A stretch of 48,855 nt of DNA from Nemertoderma westbladi (lineage: Eukaryota; Xenacoelomorpha; Nemertodermatida; Nemertodermatidae): NCBI GenBank assembly GCA_032718475.1, contig JAUCBJ010000397.1, forward strand, positions 1 to 48,855. Reading direction: 5' to 3'. Of this stretch, positions 31,460 through 41,321 are shown piece by piece. Position 1 is the stretch's first letter; every line of letters starts with the position of its first letter. Position numbers and translations under genes: made by a program. The notes under the pieces were generated by a model, which saw only the letters and a list, made by a program, of their open reading frames with translations, was not told where the DNA came from and ran no database searches.

Positions 31460-32050
31460 TCAATTCGTCTGATGACGCGAAACATCTTTGTATTTATTGA
31501 TCAACTTTTGTTTCAACTTATCCATATCAGTGAGGTTGTCTCGAACATTTGAAATTTTGCTAATAATAAAATTATTTGAGTTTATTGGTTCTGGAAAGTT
31601 TTGGTGCACGATATTGATGTTTTTACATGCATTAAATGAAAGATATACCTCATCCTTTGGTACATCAGAGCAGAATATTACCCGCTCAGTACATTCATTT
31701 ATACCTATTTTTAGTTTCATATCAAAAGATCCTAAACTTGATAGTTTATTTCCATTAACAGATTGAAGATTTTCCTTCATTATTGACAGTTTATTTGTCC
31801 TTATACCAAGTTTCCTTAAGATTTGGGCTCCAGCAACAGTAGCCTGTGCACCTGTATCGGCAACTGTTTTAATACAACCTAGGTGGCTATTTCCAGTTGT
31901 ATAGAAATCAATTGAGATCGTTGGTTTCTCTAATTCATCTCGAATTGGTGCAATGTTTAGTTTAATCATGCCAGTTTGTTTTACTGGACCTTTATAATTG
32001 TTGTATTTTGGTGTCCTACATTTCTTAGCAAGATGACCGGTTTTATGCAT
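31460..32050 (-). pseudogene. Zinc-knuckle end and aspartic protease
   Basis: 196-codon frame beginning in the second half of a CCHC zinc knuckle (GHLAKKC) and containing the protease active site VADTGAQATV (Asp at residue 65). The first half of the knuckle (CNKC) is in a different frame just upstream; the break lies in a run of A near 32047. Confidence 0.85.
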
Positions 32051-32457
32051 TTATTACATGTCCTTCCACGAGCTTTGCATGGTTTTCCCTCCTCATGGGG
32101 CCATGGTTCACCGCAACGATAGCAGTCATTATTGCTCGAATGTTCCGATCCTGAATTATCTCGCCTCGGTGTTTTTGATCGCCATGCAGATCGGTTTCTA
32201 TCTGATTTGTAACGAATTTTTGAGTGAGCTCGACCTCGAGTGTTCGAATTTATTATTTCACTACATTGCGATTTGAACCGGTTGTCGTCTTTTTGAGCCA
32301 GTTTGCGGTTTCTACAGAGAGTTACAGTTTTCTTGTAGATTCAATGTCGGTTTCTTAGCCAACAATTCTTGTCGGACCTCATCATCCGTTATACCGCACG
32401 TACTGATGGTTGTCAGCCAGTCATCTTCAGACATAGAAGCTAATCCAGCATCCTCAT

Positions 32458-33267
32458 CTAGCTCACGAAGACGGACGTAAAAATCGTCGAAACTTTCCTC
32501 GGACTTTCGGATTGTTCACGTCGAATGAGTTCATAACGATCGACTGCGATATTCTGCTGAATTCGTAGATATAGTCGAATTTCCTCCAACACCTCGTCAA
32601 TGTTGAGCGTTGTATCCTGCTGTATTCCCATCGCGTGTTCTACGCGTCGCAGAAAGTTTGGGGAACAATACAACCAAAGAGTGGTGGTGACCTGGTCGCT
32701 TCGAGATCGGTCACCTAATTTCGTAACGTGGCAGTAGTTTATCCACGTTGTCTTCCATTTTTTAAACTCTCCGAATGTTATTTTGTCTTCAATTTGGTTC
32801 GGAGGTCTCACAGTCAGTTTTGTCCCCATCATATCAGTGCGGTTTCCGGTTGCAGTTGTGCGTTGCATTCCTTCCTCGTCCCGTCTCCTGGGATTTGAGT
32901 CTGGTGGGTGTTCTCCACTGCGTATCACATTGAGAAATTCACTCATTTGTTCCCGCTGGTGTTCGAATATTCGTTCCATAAAATTAATCATCCCCCGACT
33001 GTCGGGTTCGGTGATAGCAGTTTCGTCGTATTCTCCAACAGTTTCCCCATATTCTTCCTCTGCGTCCTCCTCCGTAGGTGGATCGTTGGTAGGGTTCTTT
33101 CTAGCCGCTTTATTGTGGCTACGAATCTTCCGGCGCATTTCTTTAGTCGCCGTTCTTTCGTCGTATCTTAAACCGAGAATATCCAATATTTTTTTTAGTT
33201 TTACTCGATCGATGTCATCGTCGGAAAGCAGTAGTATTTCGGAACGGGTTTCAACGAACTGCGCCAT
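32458..33267 (-). pseudogene. gag
   Basis: 269 codons from ATG 33267 (MAQFVETRSE). It contains an acidic linker (DAEEEYGETVGEYDETAI), a capsid-like helical region (EFKKWKTTWINYC ... FLRRVEHAMG) and a C-terminal part that shifts frame near 32500; in the other frame it continues SFDDFYVRLRELDEDA. The start ATG consists of the last base of the LTR plus the TG of the primer-binding site; an in-frame stop lies two to three codons upstream, so it is the first possible start. Confidence 0.8.
33249..33266 (-). other. Primer-binding site
   Basis: The minus strand directly after the 5' LTR reads TGGCGCAGTTCGTTGAAA; TGG is the complement of a tRNA CCA end. The tRNA species was not determined. Confidence 0.75.
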
Positions 33268-33470
33268 GTTATGTTATATAAATATATAGAAATCTATATA
33301 AACATTACGACATTATAATATTATTATAATAGAACATTCATTATGTAACAGGTTAGCAACACATGCATACCGACACCACAGTACTAAACTAATACACTGT
33401 ATACTATACATATAACATTATATTATATTAGATATATTGTAGGCCTAAGCAACAGTATGGATATATAACA
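33267..33470 (-). repeat. 5' LTR (204 bp)
   Basis: Matches the 28422-28628 LTR over its full length with few differences; ends TGTTAT...ATAACA; followed by GTCTG at 33471-33475. Confidence 0.93.
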
Positions 33471-33645
33471 GTCTGGGATCCCGGGATTGGTCTGGGATCC
33501 CGACATTGGTCCAGGGATTCCGGGATTGGTCTGGGATCCCGGGATTGGTCTGGGATCCCGGGATTGGTCTGGAATCCCGGGTCGGATCCCGGGATCGGTC
33601 TGGGATCCAGGGATTGCTCTGGGATCCCGGGATCGGTCCGGGATG
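33471..33645 (+). repeat. 19-bp GGGATCCC minisatellite, second part
   Basis: About nine units of the same 19-bp repeat as 27323-28421, continuing in phase after the target duplication. This shows that the array existed before the retrotransposon landed. Confidence 0.93.
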
Positions 33646-33960
33646 CAGATCGTCTGGATCACGTCATGGAATATATACGTATTCATCAACTGTGGTTATG
33701 TTTTGTGTTTCCTTTATGACCCATTAACCTGGCTCGGTAAATTATGCACAGGGGTTCACCGGATATCCATCCGGTTGTGTCGGTGTTTGTCGATTATCCG
33801 GAACTTCGGCCGGATAAGATGGCCGGATATTTAGTTTTATAGGACGAAATAATACGCATTTTAATATAATCTTGTATTGATTATAATCTTATAATGATAA
33901 TAATTTTTATTCATTTTTTTAATAAACGACATTCATAACAAAGCGCAAAATCGCTCAAAG
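33646..33960 (+). other. Non-coding, short CCGGATA motif cluster
   Basis: 33755-33830 contains repeated CCGGATA / TATCCGG words (GGATATCCATCCGG, GATTATCCGG, GGCCGGATA), possibly the end of another transposable element. Otherwise AT-rich. Confidence 0.5.
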
Positions 33961-34112
33961 GTCCGCGTGCGTCTCCTAACGCATGGACTGTCTCCTTGAA
34001 CGGATTACTAACAATCTTACTACCACAAAAATTCAAAGGAATGTGGGATTGAACTCTGTACCTAGAGATGCCAAGTCCCACGCTCTACCAACTTCGCCAC
34101 TGCTCCGTATGA
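33961..34112 (-). repeat. tRNA-derived SINE fragment
   Basis: The minus strand has TGGTAGAGCG (A box, 34081-34090) and AGTTCAATCCC (B box, 34045-34055), spaced like a tRNA, preceded by GGAGCAGTGGCGAAGT. The would-be acceptor stem does not pair with the sequence after the T arm, so it is a SINE head rather than a tRNA gene. Confidence 0.65.
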
Positions 34113-34720
34113 ATCCTTCTAAAACTAAAAATTATCTGGAAATTAACAACATCAACACCAACAACAACGGAGTGAATACTAGAGGTCTCGCTGCGCGGAC
34201 CTATGCGGACCTAAAAATCAGGACAATACGAAGCAACTAAAAGGCATGTTTCTCGTTTAGCAAGATTTAATATCCTTTCTGATATCCCATTCGGCCAGAT
34301 GTCAAAAAGTGATATCTGGAACACTCATCCCTAATCATACCTAATAACAAACAAAAACAAAGCTAATAAGCGTACGTTGTTGAGCGCAACCAAACCACAT
34401 TTGCAACCGTAACTCAACCCAAATCCACACCTAAACTGATTTGTTTACATTAGTAAGAAATAACTCGATAATATTCCAGAGGGATAAACTAATTGATATT
34501 ATATGTACGAAATATATAATTACCTCTGCAGCGGTTTCCATTTTATTATTAACAACATCACAAGTGGGCGTATTAGAGGCTGTCCTAGCTGAGGCTAAGT
34601 AATGTTTACAGTTTCGACTAATAAAAATAACTAACTACCATATTTACTTTACGCGAGCTGGCAGTGCAGATCTGACCGGATACAAATTTATCAAACCAAG
34701 TGTTTTTTTTTGTTATTCAG

Positions 34721-35038
34721 GAAGAGATTGAGGCAATTCATAGACAGAATGACGCTCTGGAACGACAAATCATTAAACTAGAGACAGTTTATGCGACTGT
34801 TAACTCTGATAAATTCGATAAGATAATGGGTACGAGCGAGGGTAGATCCCTGTTAGCTAGTATCCAGGACACAACGGTTGGCGCTGGTGACTTCCAGACT
34901 GGTACGAAGCGAAGTGGAGTCCCCTGGTGGGACGTGGAACCCAGCGACGACGAAACCAGTGTGACTAGCAATAACGTTTCGTCCCCCAGGGGGCCTTCCT
35001 TTAAAGTACTGCGGTATGACGGCTTGTCTTTGGATTAA
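34721..35038 (+). CDS. MAX: MAX exon 3: leucine zipper and C-terminus
   Basis: Acceptor TGTTATTCAG|GAAGAG in phase 0, so ISHQ continues into EEIEAIHRQNDALERQIIKL, which matches the MAX zipper start (DIDDLKRQNALLEQQ type). It then runs 105 residues to TAA at 35036-35038. The tail has GVPWWDVEPSDDETSVTS and ends VLRYDGLSLD; it is longer than and different from the vertebrate tail. The three exons give a 232-residue protein, against about 160 in human MAX, the extra length being the acidic N-terminus and the tail. There is no basic KKLRM-type nuclear localisation end. Confidence 0.92.
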   Translation, partial: EEIEAIHRQNDALERQIIKLETVYATVNSDKFDKIMGTSEGRSLLASIQDTTVGAGDFQTGTKRSGVPWWDVEPSDDETSVTSNNVSSPRGPSFKVLRYDGLSLD

Positions 35039-35109
35039 TCTGGTTTTGTTGCAATTTCAGGGATGACCCACTTTATTTGTACATTTTTTCAGTTATGATG
35101 TAAAGTTAA

Positions 35110-36150
35110 GGGGAGATGGAACCTTTAGATTTTCCCATACATTCGCCTTTTTCTCTAGAATTACTAGTTCGATTCTTCAGAAATTTGGTATGCTTTTACA
35201 GTAGCCAATGCTCTGACATACCTGGAACCTAAAAAAAATTCGAAATTTTAGATTTTTTCGTATTATTTTTCACAATTTTGAAAAAGGTCAAAAATTTGGA
35301 ATTTGGTCCTATAACGCCAGCATGAGGATGAGCTAACTACGATATTAGAGGTTCCAGTTATGCGCCTCAGCGCCACGGATCATTTGTAAAATTTCAAGAA
35401 ATTTCATTGAGCTGTTCTCGAGTTAATGGGGCCTTTGTAACCAAAATAACACTGAAAAGTAATATAGGAGAAAAATGCATTCAAAGTTTTCAAATCTTCC
35501 CGCAAATTTTCATAAATGGTGGGAATTTTCAAACATACGTCCAATTTTGAGGGACATTTTTTCAAACTTAAACTAAAACCTTCGCTATGAGGTTTTCCTG
35601 GCCGGTGATTTCATTTCCGACGTCAGTTTTCACTATTGATGGTATTGTCTGGTGTATTTTTTTTTAATATTTCGACAGGCAAACTGAAAGAGACCGACCA
35701 ACAGACGTTCAGACAGGACTATAAACATAATCCGTAAGTCACAGAAACTTATACCAGAAACGAAATAACCAAACCGACCAGGAAAACCTCATATGAAACG
35801 TTTAGTTAGATTTGGTGTATTTTTTTATATTTTGAAAAAGAAAAGACCGAAAAGTCAGACAGACCGATTGGCGGACAGATAGGACTATAATCTATAATTC
35901 GTATCTATAATTCGGAAAACCCCATAGCGAAAGTTTTAATTAGGTGTGGTGGGATTTTTATACTGCATTATCATAAACACTGAAAAAGACCAAACGACAG
36001 ACAGACCGACAAACGGACAGAGATTCGAGCGGTTTTGGCTTATGATATGCTTTTAAAGTGTCAATATCTATAATCTACGGAAAATTGCGATCTTAATCAA
36101 CTAAAAAAAAATGTTTTTTTTTTAATTGTAAGGGTTCTTTCCACCTCCCC
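35110..36150. mobile_element. 1.04-kb TTAA-flanked element after MAX
   Basis: TTAA (35106-35109) then GGGGAGATGGAACC; the right end GGTTC... reads GGTTCTTTCCACCTCCCC then TTAA (36151-36154). Short imperfect TIRs and TTAA duplications suggest a piggyBac-like non-autonomous element. The interior has three diverged copies of a roughly 150-bp unit with GACAGACAGACCGA-type words (35640-36020). It starts 71 bp after the MAX stop codon, so it probably lies in or near the 3' UTR. Confidence 0.65.
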
Positions 36151-36949
36151 TTAAGCTATTTTGTTGTTTAGAATTTATGTGAATGTCATTGCTTTAGATA
36201 TTTGTTTCCATGGTGCTGCTCTTATAACTTTCTTTTAATAATTGTTTAGTGCAACTGCCATTTCACACACATTGCGCAGTGCGCATAACGTATTGAGCTT
36301 ATTATTTATACATTCTCGCAGGACGCACCCGCATTACGTATATATCTCACATGTTAGTACAGTTGTACTCTATGTAGAATAGTGTCATATTTAGTACGTA
36401 ACTTAAAACTTATATTTCCTATTTTTGCGTAACTTTTCTATATTTTCCTATCAAAAGTTTATAAATGCTACACACAGACAGACTTCTATAGTTACTTTGT
36501 CGGCCGCTGCGCTAGGGTGCGAATTGCAAGAATCCTGAAGTAGCTATAATTATAGAAGAAACCATGACATCCATCTAAATTTGGATGGTGTGACTTTTAC
36601 AAATATTGCTGTAGTAATTAATTATACACACAGACAAACCTCTATAATAGTTCCAGGGTAGACGGTCCACTAATTGTACCGATATGCTAAGGCTAATCTA
36701 GATGTCGTGCTGCTCGAAGGCCTCACGAACATTTTTGCAGAATTTCCACTGTTACGCCGTGTGTCGCACGCTATGTGTTTATTCTTAGGCCTCAACTAAT
36801 TGTGACTAATTCTCTATTTTAAATTGATTTGTTAAAGAATATTTGAATTAAATTAGCTACGTTTGTGGTATCCTTACAAGCCTTGTTATGGCTTAGATAA
36901 TTTATTTGTTTTATTGAGTATATTTTGTAAATTGTTGCGGGGCAACTGT
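36151..36949. other. Non-coding
   Basis: No gene seen. TACACACAGACAGAC/ACTTCTATA phrases occur twice (36467 and 36625), a diverged short duplication. Confidence 0.5.
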
Positions 36950-38110
36950 TTAAGGGAGGGGTCGTTATGATTTGTTCACAACTAATCTAATCTATTTGGT
37001 CTAGCGGGCAGGGGGTATACGTGTATGGCGACCCCCCGATAGCGATTTTTATGAAATCGCTATGCCACTCCCCACAAATAACAAATAACATTGATAATAT
37101 TAATAGATCCCTCGCTCTGGACATCAAGAATCACTGTGAGGAACTATCAGCTGAGTGACACTGAACGAGAGACATTCGGCCTTAAACCCCGCAGACCCAG
37201 GGGAACAGACGGTACTACCCATAGTGAATGGGCCACCAACATACCACAATCTCAGAACTGACAATCACAGGGAGATGGAGTGGCTATATCCCTTTGGAAA
37301 TTTGAAGGGTTGAAGTTTTTAATAATCAATATCTCAAATACTGAACTGTATGGAAGGAAACGCGGACGTAATGCTTTTAACCGAGACAGTTTTTTACTGA
37401 AGTTAGGTTTAATGATAATAATAATTACTACAATTTACATCAGCATTTAAATACAGCCAGCATTTAAACCATACACATAGAGGACGCCCATCAGGTGGAC
37501 TTTCTATTTGAATCAAACCCACCTTAAATCCCTCCCTAGTCTCCAAAACTAAATCCAATATGGCAACTTTTATAGTATTTTATATTAAACCAGATACTTC
37601 CCTAGATGATATTATTTTAAGAATCACTGAAGCTTTAACTGATACCGGCCCAGACAAACCGATTGTTATAAGGGGTGACAACGGTAAGAGGGAGCAGGAG
37701 TGCAGGACCTAGTAAACTTTCTCCACACACTGAGATTCTCACGTCTAAACGATTCCGAGGTACCAACCTATATATCCCCTCAAGGGGAAAGTATTTTAGA
37801 CCTGTTCTTTGTCCGTTACCCAGGGACCATCCCCCAACACCTTCCAAATGCTGTGGTAGAAAATAACCCTATTCGTAAACATCAAAAGGTCTTAAACTAA
37901 TGGTCTACAAGTCTCACCACCGGACAATCAAAATACTACTCGACCTCCATTGTTAAGTAGGAAGATTGTGGCGCAACAACTAACCCAAAATTTTAACACG
38001 CAGTTAATTCTAGAACATTTAGAGTCACACCAAGATGGTAATACAGGGGCAGCACTCATAACTGATGCAATAGTTGACTCTGTTCCCCACCCCGACGTGA
38101 ATCGCACTAC
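36950..38110 (+). pseudogene. LINE 5' part with endonuclease-like remains
   Basis: Broken plus-strand frames: ATFIVFYIKPDTSLDDIILR and DTGPDKPIVIRGDN (37561-37682), then NFLHTLRFSRLNDSEVPTYI and PQGESILDLFFVRYPG (37700-37830), resembling the APE-type endonuclease of non-LTR elements; the GDFN-like motif is degraded to GDNG. 37950-38100 continues with QNFNTQLILEHLESHQDG-type text. Many stops and frame changes; the upstream part (36950-37560) looks like 5' UTR and earlier endonuclease but is not certain. Confidence 0.6.
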
Positions 38111-38995
38111 TAGTACTACTAGTATCGGCATGCTGCATTGCAGCTGCATTTTTAAGAATGCTGTGCCGGCTTGTCGACAAAATTTCGCCGCCACAACTCC
38201 CTATCACCCATGACATTTGCTAGATCATCCGCATCTTCAAGGCCAGTGTCCTTTAAGATGCGTCTCAAGAAAGTCATGGCTGTCCACCATGCTTATTCAC
38301 TCCATGAGGCTGCCAAAGTACAAGATTATGCACTGGCTGGTCCTCACGGCGAAAGCAATGTCCTGCAAAGCGGAGGCGATTTTGTTCTAGTGTCAATGAG
38401 ACAATGAGACACCTCAAATGTTATATAGTCTCTGGTTGGAGATGTGTGCATTGCACTTAACACAATGAACCCGGCTTAGCATTCTAGTGAATGTGCCATC
38501 CAGAGATTTGGTGTCCTCAGCAGTTAGAGCCTAGCATGGACTCCCATAGATGAGTACTGGAACTACTGCTGCTCTAAATAATCGGACCTTAAGTTTCCGA
38601 TTAATTCTCGGTAACTTCCAATTCCTGGAAAGCCTATTCAAGGCTGCCCATGCCTTTCCCTTACGTATTCGAAGGTCCTCACCTGACTTCCGGATCCATG
38701 ATCCCAGGTAACAGAAGTCCTCCACATGCTCAAGCATACCATCCTTTGAGCTTATGCTCATCCGATCAGGGACTTTCTGAGAACTTTCAAAGTTAACTGT
38801 CAAAATTTTGGTCTTTCTGGAGTTAATATAAAGACCAACACTAGAAGCAGCATGTTCTAATGAGCTGAGGAGCCGTTGGGCTCCCTCTAGTGATTCTGAG
38901 AGTACTCCTAAGTCATCAGCAAAGTCTAGATCAGTTAGGTACTTGGCAGGATTTCCTCGACTTCTGGAGCCAGTAGGTGGAGTTATCATCACCCC
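38111..38995 (-). pseudogene. RTE/Craig-like LINE fragment nested in another LINE
   Basis: The minus strand carries RT palm and thumb: YLTDLDFADDLGVLSESLEG (catalytic ADD), LYINSRKTKILTVNF, VEDFCYLGSWIRKSGEDLRI, VPVLIYGSPCW in the 38992-38531 frame, then after frame breaks the tail TFLRRILKDTGLEDADDLAN to FVDKPAQHS near 38150. The tail is nearly identical to 3684-3950. The 3' end has a TAGTAGTAC microsatellite, typical for this group. It interrupts the plus-strand LINE that resumes at about 39016. Confidence 0.8.
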
Positions 38996-39015
38996 ATCAT
39001 CATTATGATGATCTA

Positions 39016-40647
39016 ATGATGCACAGCGGTAAACCGTGGTTCGACCAGGAATGTAAAGCTAAAAAAGAAACTCCAATCTTAGCGATGGCTGTGCGCAACC
39101 AATGCGATAATGACAGGGACTATTACTGGAATATTCGTAAACAGTATAAACAGCTGATAATTAAGAAACGCGAGTTATACGAGGAGCAGCGTTTACTTGG
39201 TTTAATAGACAGCTGATATGAAACCTTGGCTTCTGTTTGAAAATCCGAAACCAACAGCAGCCCCAATCGCATTTAATACACCGGAAGCGCACTTTAGCAG
39301 TTGATTGGGTAAAGTCCAGAGCAACAATACTGACCCCACTGTCCCAGTCCCTACCAACGAGGAGTGTAAGGAAGACGCTTGGTATAATCAACCAATCACG
39401 TCAGAGGAAATTGAGTCTACTATTAACGATACAACCAATAACAAAGCTTGTAGCACTGATAGAGTTTACTACGGACACCTAAAATAGGGGCTCCCATATA
39501 TTATGTTAATACTAACTGTACTCTATAACACTTGTTTAAATATCGGCCGAGTACCAGTCAATTGGAAAGAAAGTATAATTAAGATATTATATAAATGAGA
39601 TAGTCCAATAAACAACCCCGACAATTATAGAGGGATAGCACTGTTATGTGTTATGTTAAAGATTCTCACCTCAATAATTAATAAGCGAGTACGTTTATAT
39701 GCCGCAGCAGTAATACCACCAGAGCAATCTTAGAGATATATCCCAAAAGACCCAAGGAGAGACCGACGTAAATTTTACGTAGCATTCGTCGACTTCCGGA
39801 AAGCATACGGCAGTGTAATTTGAGCGATGTTATTATACAAGTTATATAAGGCAGGTATCAAAGGGAAGTTATTAAACCTCAAAGAACATTCTCGATATCT
39901 ATATAAGTATTTTTGACGGCCCAAGACTACGTAAATTAATTAAACAATTGTGAGGGTTACTGCAGGGAGATTGTTTCTCTCCCAGTTGTTTTAACATTTA
40001 TTGCCGATTTAGCTGTGTGTCTCAGACAAGCAATTAATCATCTTAAATTCATGTTTAAATAATCCCGACGATATCCGGCATGGCCTGACGTTCTCCACGA
40101 GTGGTGCGACCGGAACTGTATGGAAGTTAAGCTTATAAAGACCAAGATTGTTAACTTCCGTAAAGGTGGACATCTTGCCCAATCGGATAATTTTACCTAT
40201 GGCGGGGAAGCTGTCAACATCACATCCGAGTATAAATACCTAGGCGTCATCCTACATCCCTCTCTATCCTTCGCTTGTCATATTAAATATAAGAAAAAGA
40301 ATGCGTATTCAATCATCGGATCACTAAGTAAGCTTCAACTCGTATCCATAGAAACCGGTTTAAAAATATTCAAAATGAAGGTCTCTCCTACTGTTACTTA
40401 TGCAATAAATGAAATTGGCCCATTCCTCACCCTAAATAATCTCAAAGACCTCGATAAAACGAAAACTACCTTTATTAAACGAATGCTAGGGCTACATCTA
40501 TCTGCATCCTCAACCCTAGCAATAAAACTGGTTGGCGAAAAAACTTTCGTAGAAGAATTACTCCACACCTCACCCAACATCTTTAAACAAGTCGTTATTG
40601 CCTTATATCGCAGCTTCCAAGACGAACTTTCGAAATTTCGGTATTGA
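39016..40647 (+). pseudogene. LINE reverse transcriptase, decayed
   Basis: Plus-strand pieces: KPWFDQECKAKKETPILAMA (39031-39090, pre-RT linker), WYNQPITSEEIESTINDTTN NKA (RT start, 39380-39480), RVPVNWKESIIKILYK and NPDNYRGIALLCVMLKI (39550-39660), FYVAFVDFRKAYGSV (first catalytic Asp, 39770-39815), and the 40120-40647 frame with NCMEVKLIKTKIVNFRKGGH, YKYLGVILHPSLSF and thumb. The YxDD part is lost between about 39820 and 40080. Frame breaks are many. The RT clade differs from the nested element at 38111-38995. Confidence 0.8.
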
Positions 40648-40877
40648 AATTGCGAACTTTTAACCGAATTTTTAATGAATAGTATTCGTATAAATATAAT
40701 AATATTCGTATTTGTATAAACACGTTCGCTATTTAAAATAAATGGATTTCACGCCAAAATAAACAGCATGTCGATCATTTAATAAATCTTACCATAACAA
40801 TAACCCCACACCCAAGCCAATTATCATTGACAACTGTTCTCCCTAACGGATCTGTATATACCTATATCTCCCTAATG

Positions 40878-41004
40878 TTAAACTACGCCGATTGTTTTAT
40901 TTATTACCCCTTGTGGCGGGGATATCTTTGTCTTGAGGTTTGTGATACAGCCTTCACTACATCTGGACTCAACATCATCTTTCTCACAGGATATTACGTG
41001 GCAC
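40878..41004 (-). CDS. Lectin-mucin-ZP gene, exon 2: end of ZP domain
   Basis: Acceptor TTATTGTTTCAG|G on the minus strand; the first base completes the Lys codon left by exon 1. It encodes CHVISCEKDD, VESRCSEGC and a short tail to TAA. The spacing C-x-V-x-x-C...C-x-x-x-C is the conserved last Cys group of ZP-C. No membrane span or furin-like site follows, so the product is either secreted or there are more exons left of here (a GGGTAATA donor-like site precedes the stop). Confidence 0.8.
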
Positions 41005-41321
41005 CTGAAACAATAAATTATATTCATAACTATTTCAGTATTGACATTGTGTGAAGTATCATTATGACAGGTTGATGATAAGCAAATGTGCAAAATTAAT
41101 ATATGTACAATTTTGGAATAAAATTGTTTCAATTTGGTCAACGCTTAATAATCGAATTATAATTTGTCTAAAATAAAATCTAACAAGCAAGATGTTGTTA
41201 AAAACAGGGTATAAGAAATAAATAAATAAGAAAAATAAATAAATAATAAGAAATAAATAAATAAGTTGTCAAGACATCTTCAACGTAGGTCAGGAATCCG
41301 GAACTGACAGACCACACTTAC
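41005..41321 (-). other. Intron of the lectin-mucin-ZP gene
   Basis: 317 bp from donor ATCAA|GTAAGTG to acceptor TTTCAG. The TAA that appears to end the first exon's frame is part of the donor GTAAGT. Contains an AATAAATA microsatellite (41210-41265). Confidence 0.85.

Larger units (their letters stand above)
28422..33470 (-). mobile_element. Ty3/gypsy-type LTR retrotransposon, complete in structure, decayed in coding
   Basis: 5,049 bp in minus orientation: 5' LTR at 33267-33470, primer-binding site, gag, zinc knuckle, protease, RT, RNase H, integrase, polypurine tract, 3' LTR at 28422-28628, with a 5-bp target duplication. Domain order protease-RT-RNase H-integrase places it in the Ty3/gypsy superfamily. 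The frame is broken at several places, so this copy cannot make its proteins. No envelope-type ORF is present between integrase and the 3' LTR (only about 240 bp). Confidence 0.92.
23064..34720 (+). other. MAX intron 2, 11.7 kb, transposon-filled
   Basis: From donor GTTAGTG to acceptor TTTTGTTATTCAG. It holds, in order: a SINE fragment, a dispersed repeat, a TIR element (23738-26075), a 28-bp minisatellite, a 19-bp minisatellite interrupted by an LTR retrotransposon, and another SINE fragment. Exon phases on both sides are 0, so the reading frame is kept. Confidence 0.9.

Noticed and set aside
33961-34112. Possible tRNA gene on the minus strand
   Set aside because: A and B boxes are present but acceptor-stem pairing is missing; better explained as a tRNA-derived SINE.
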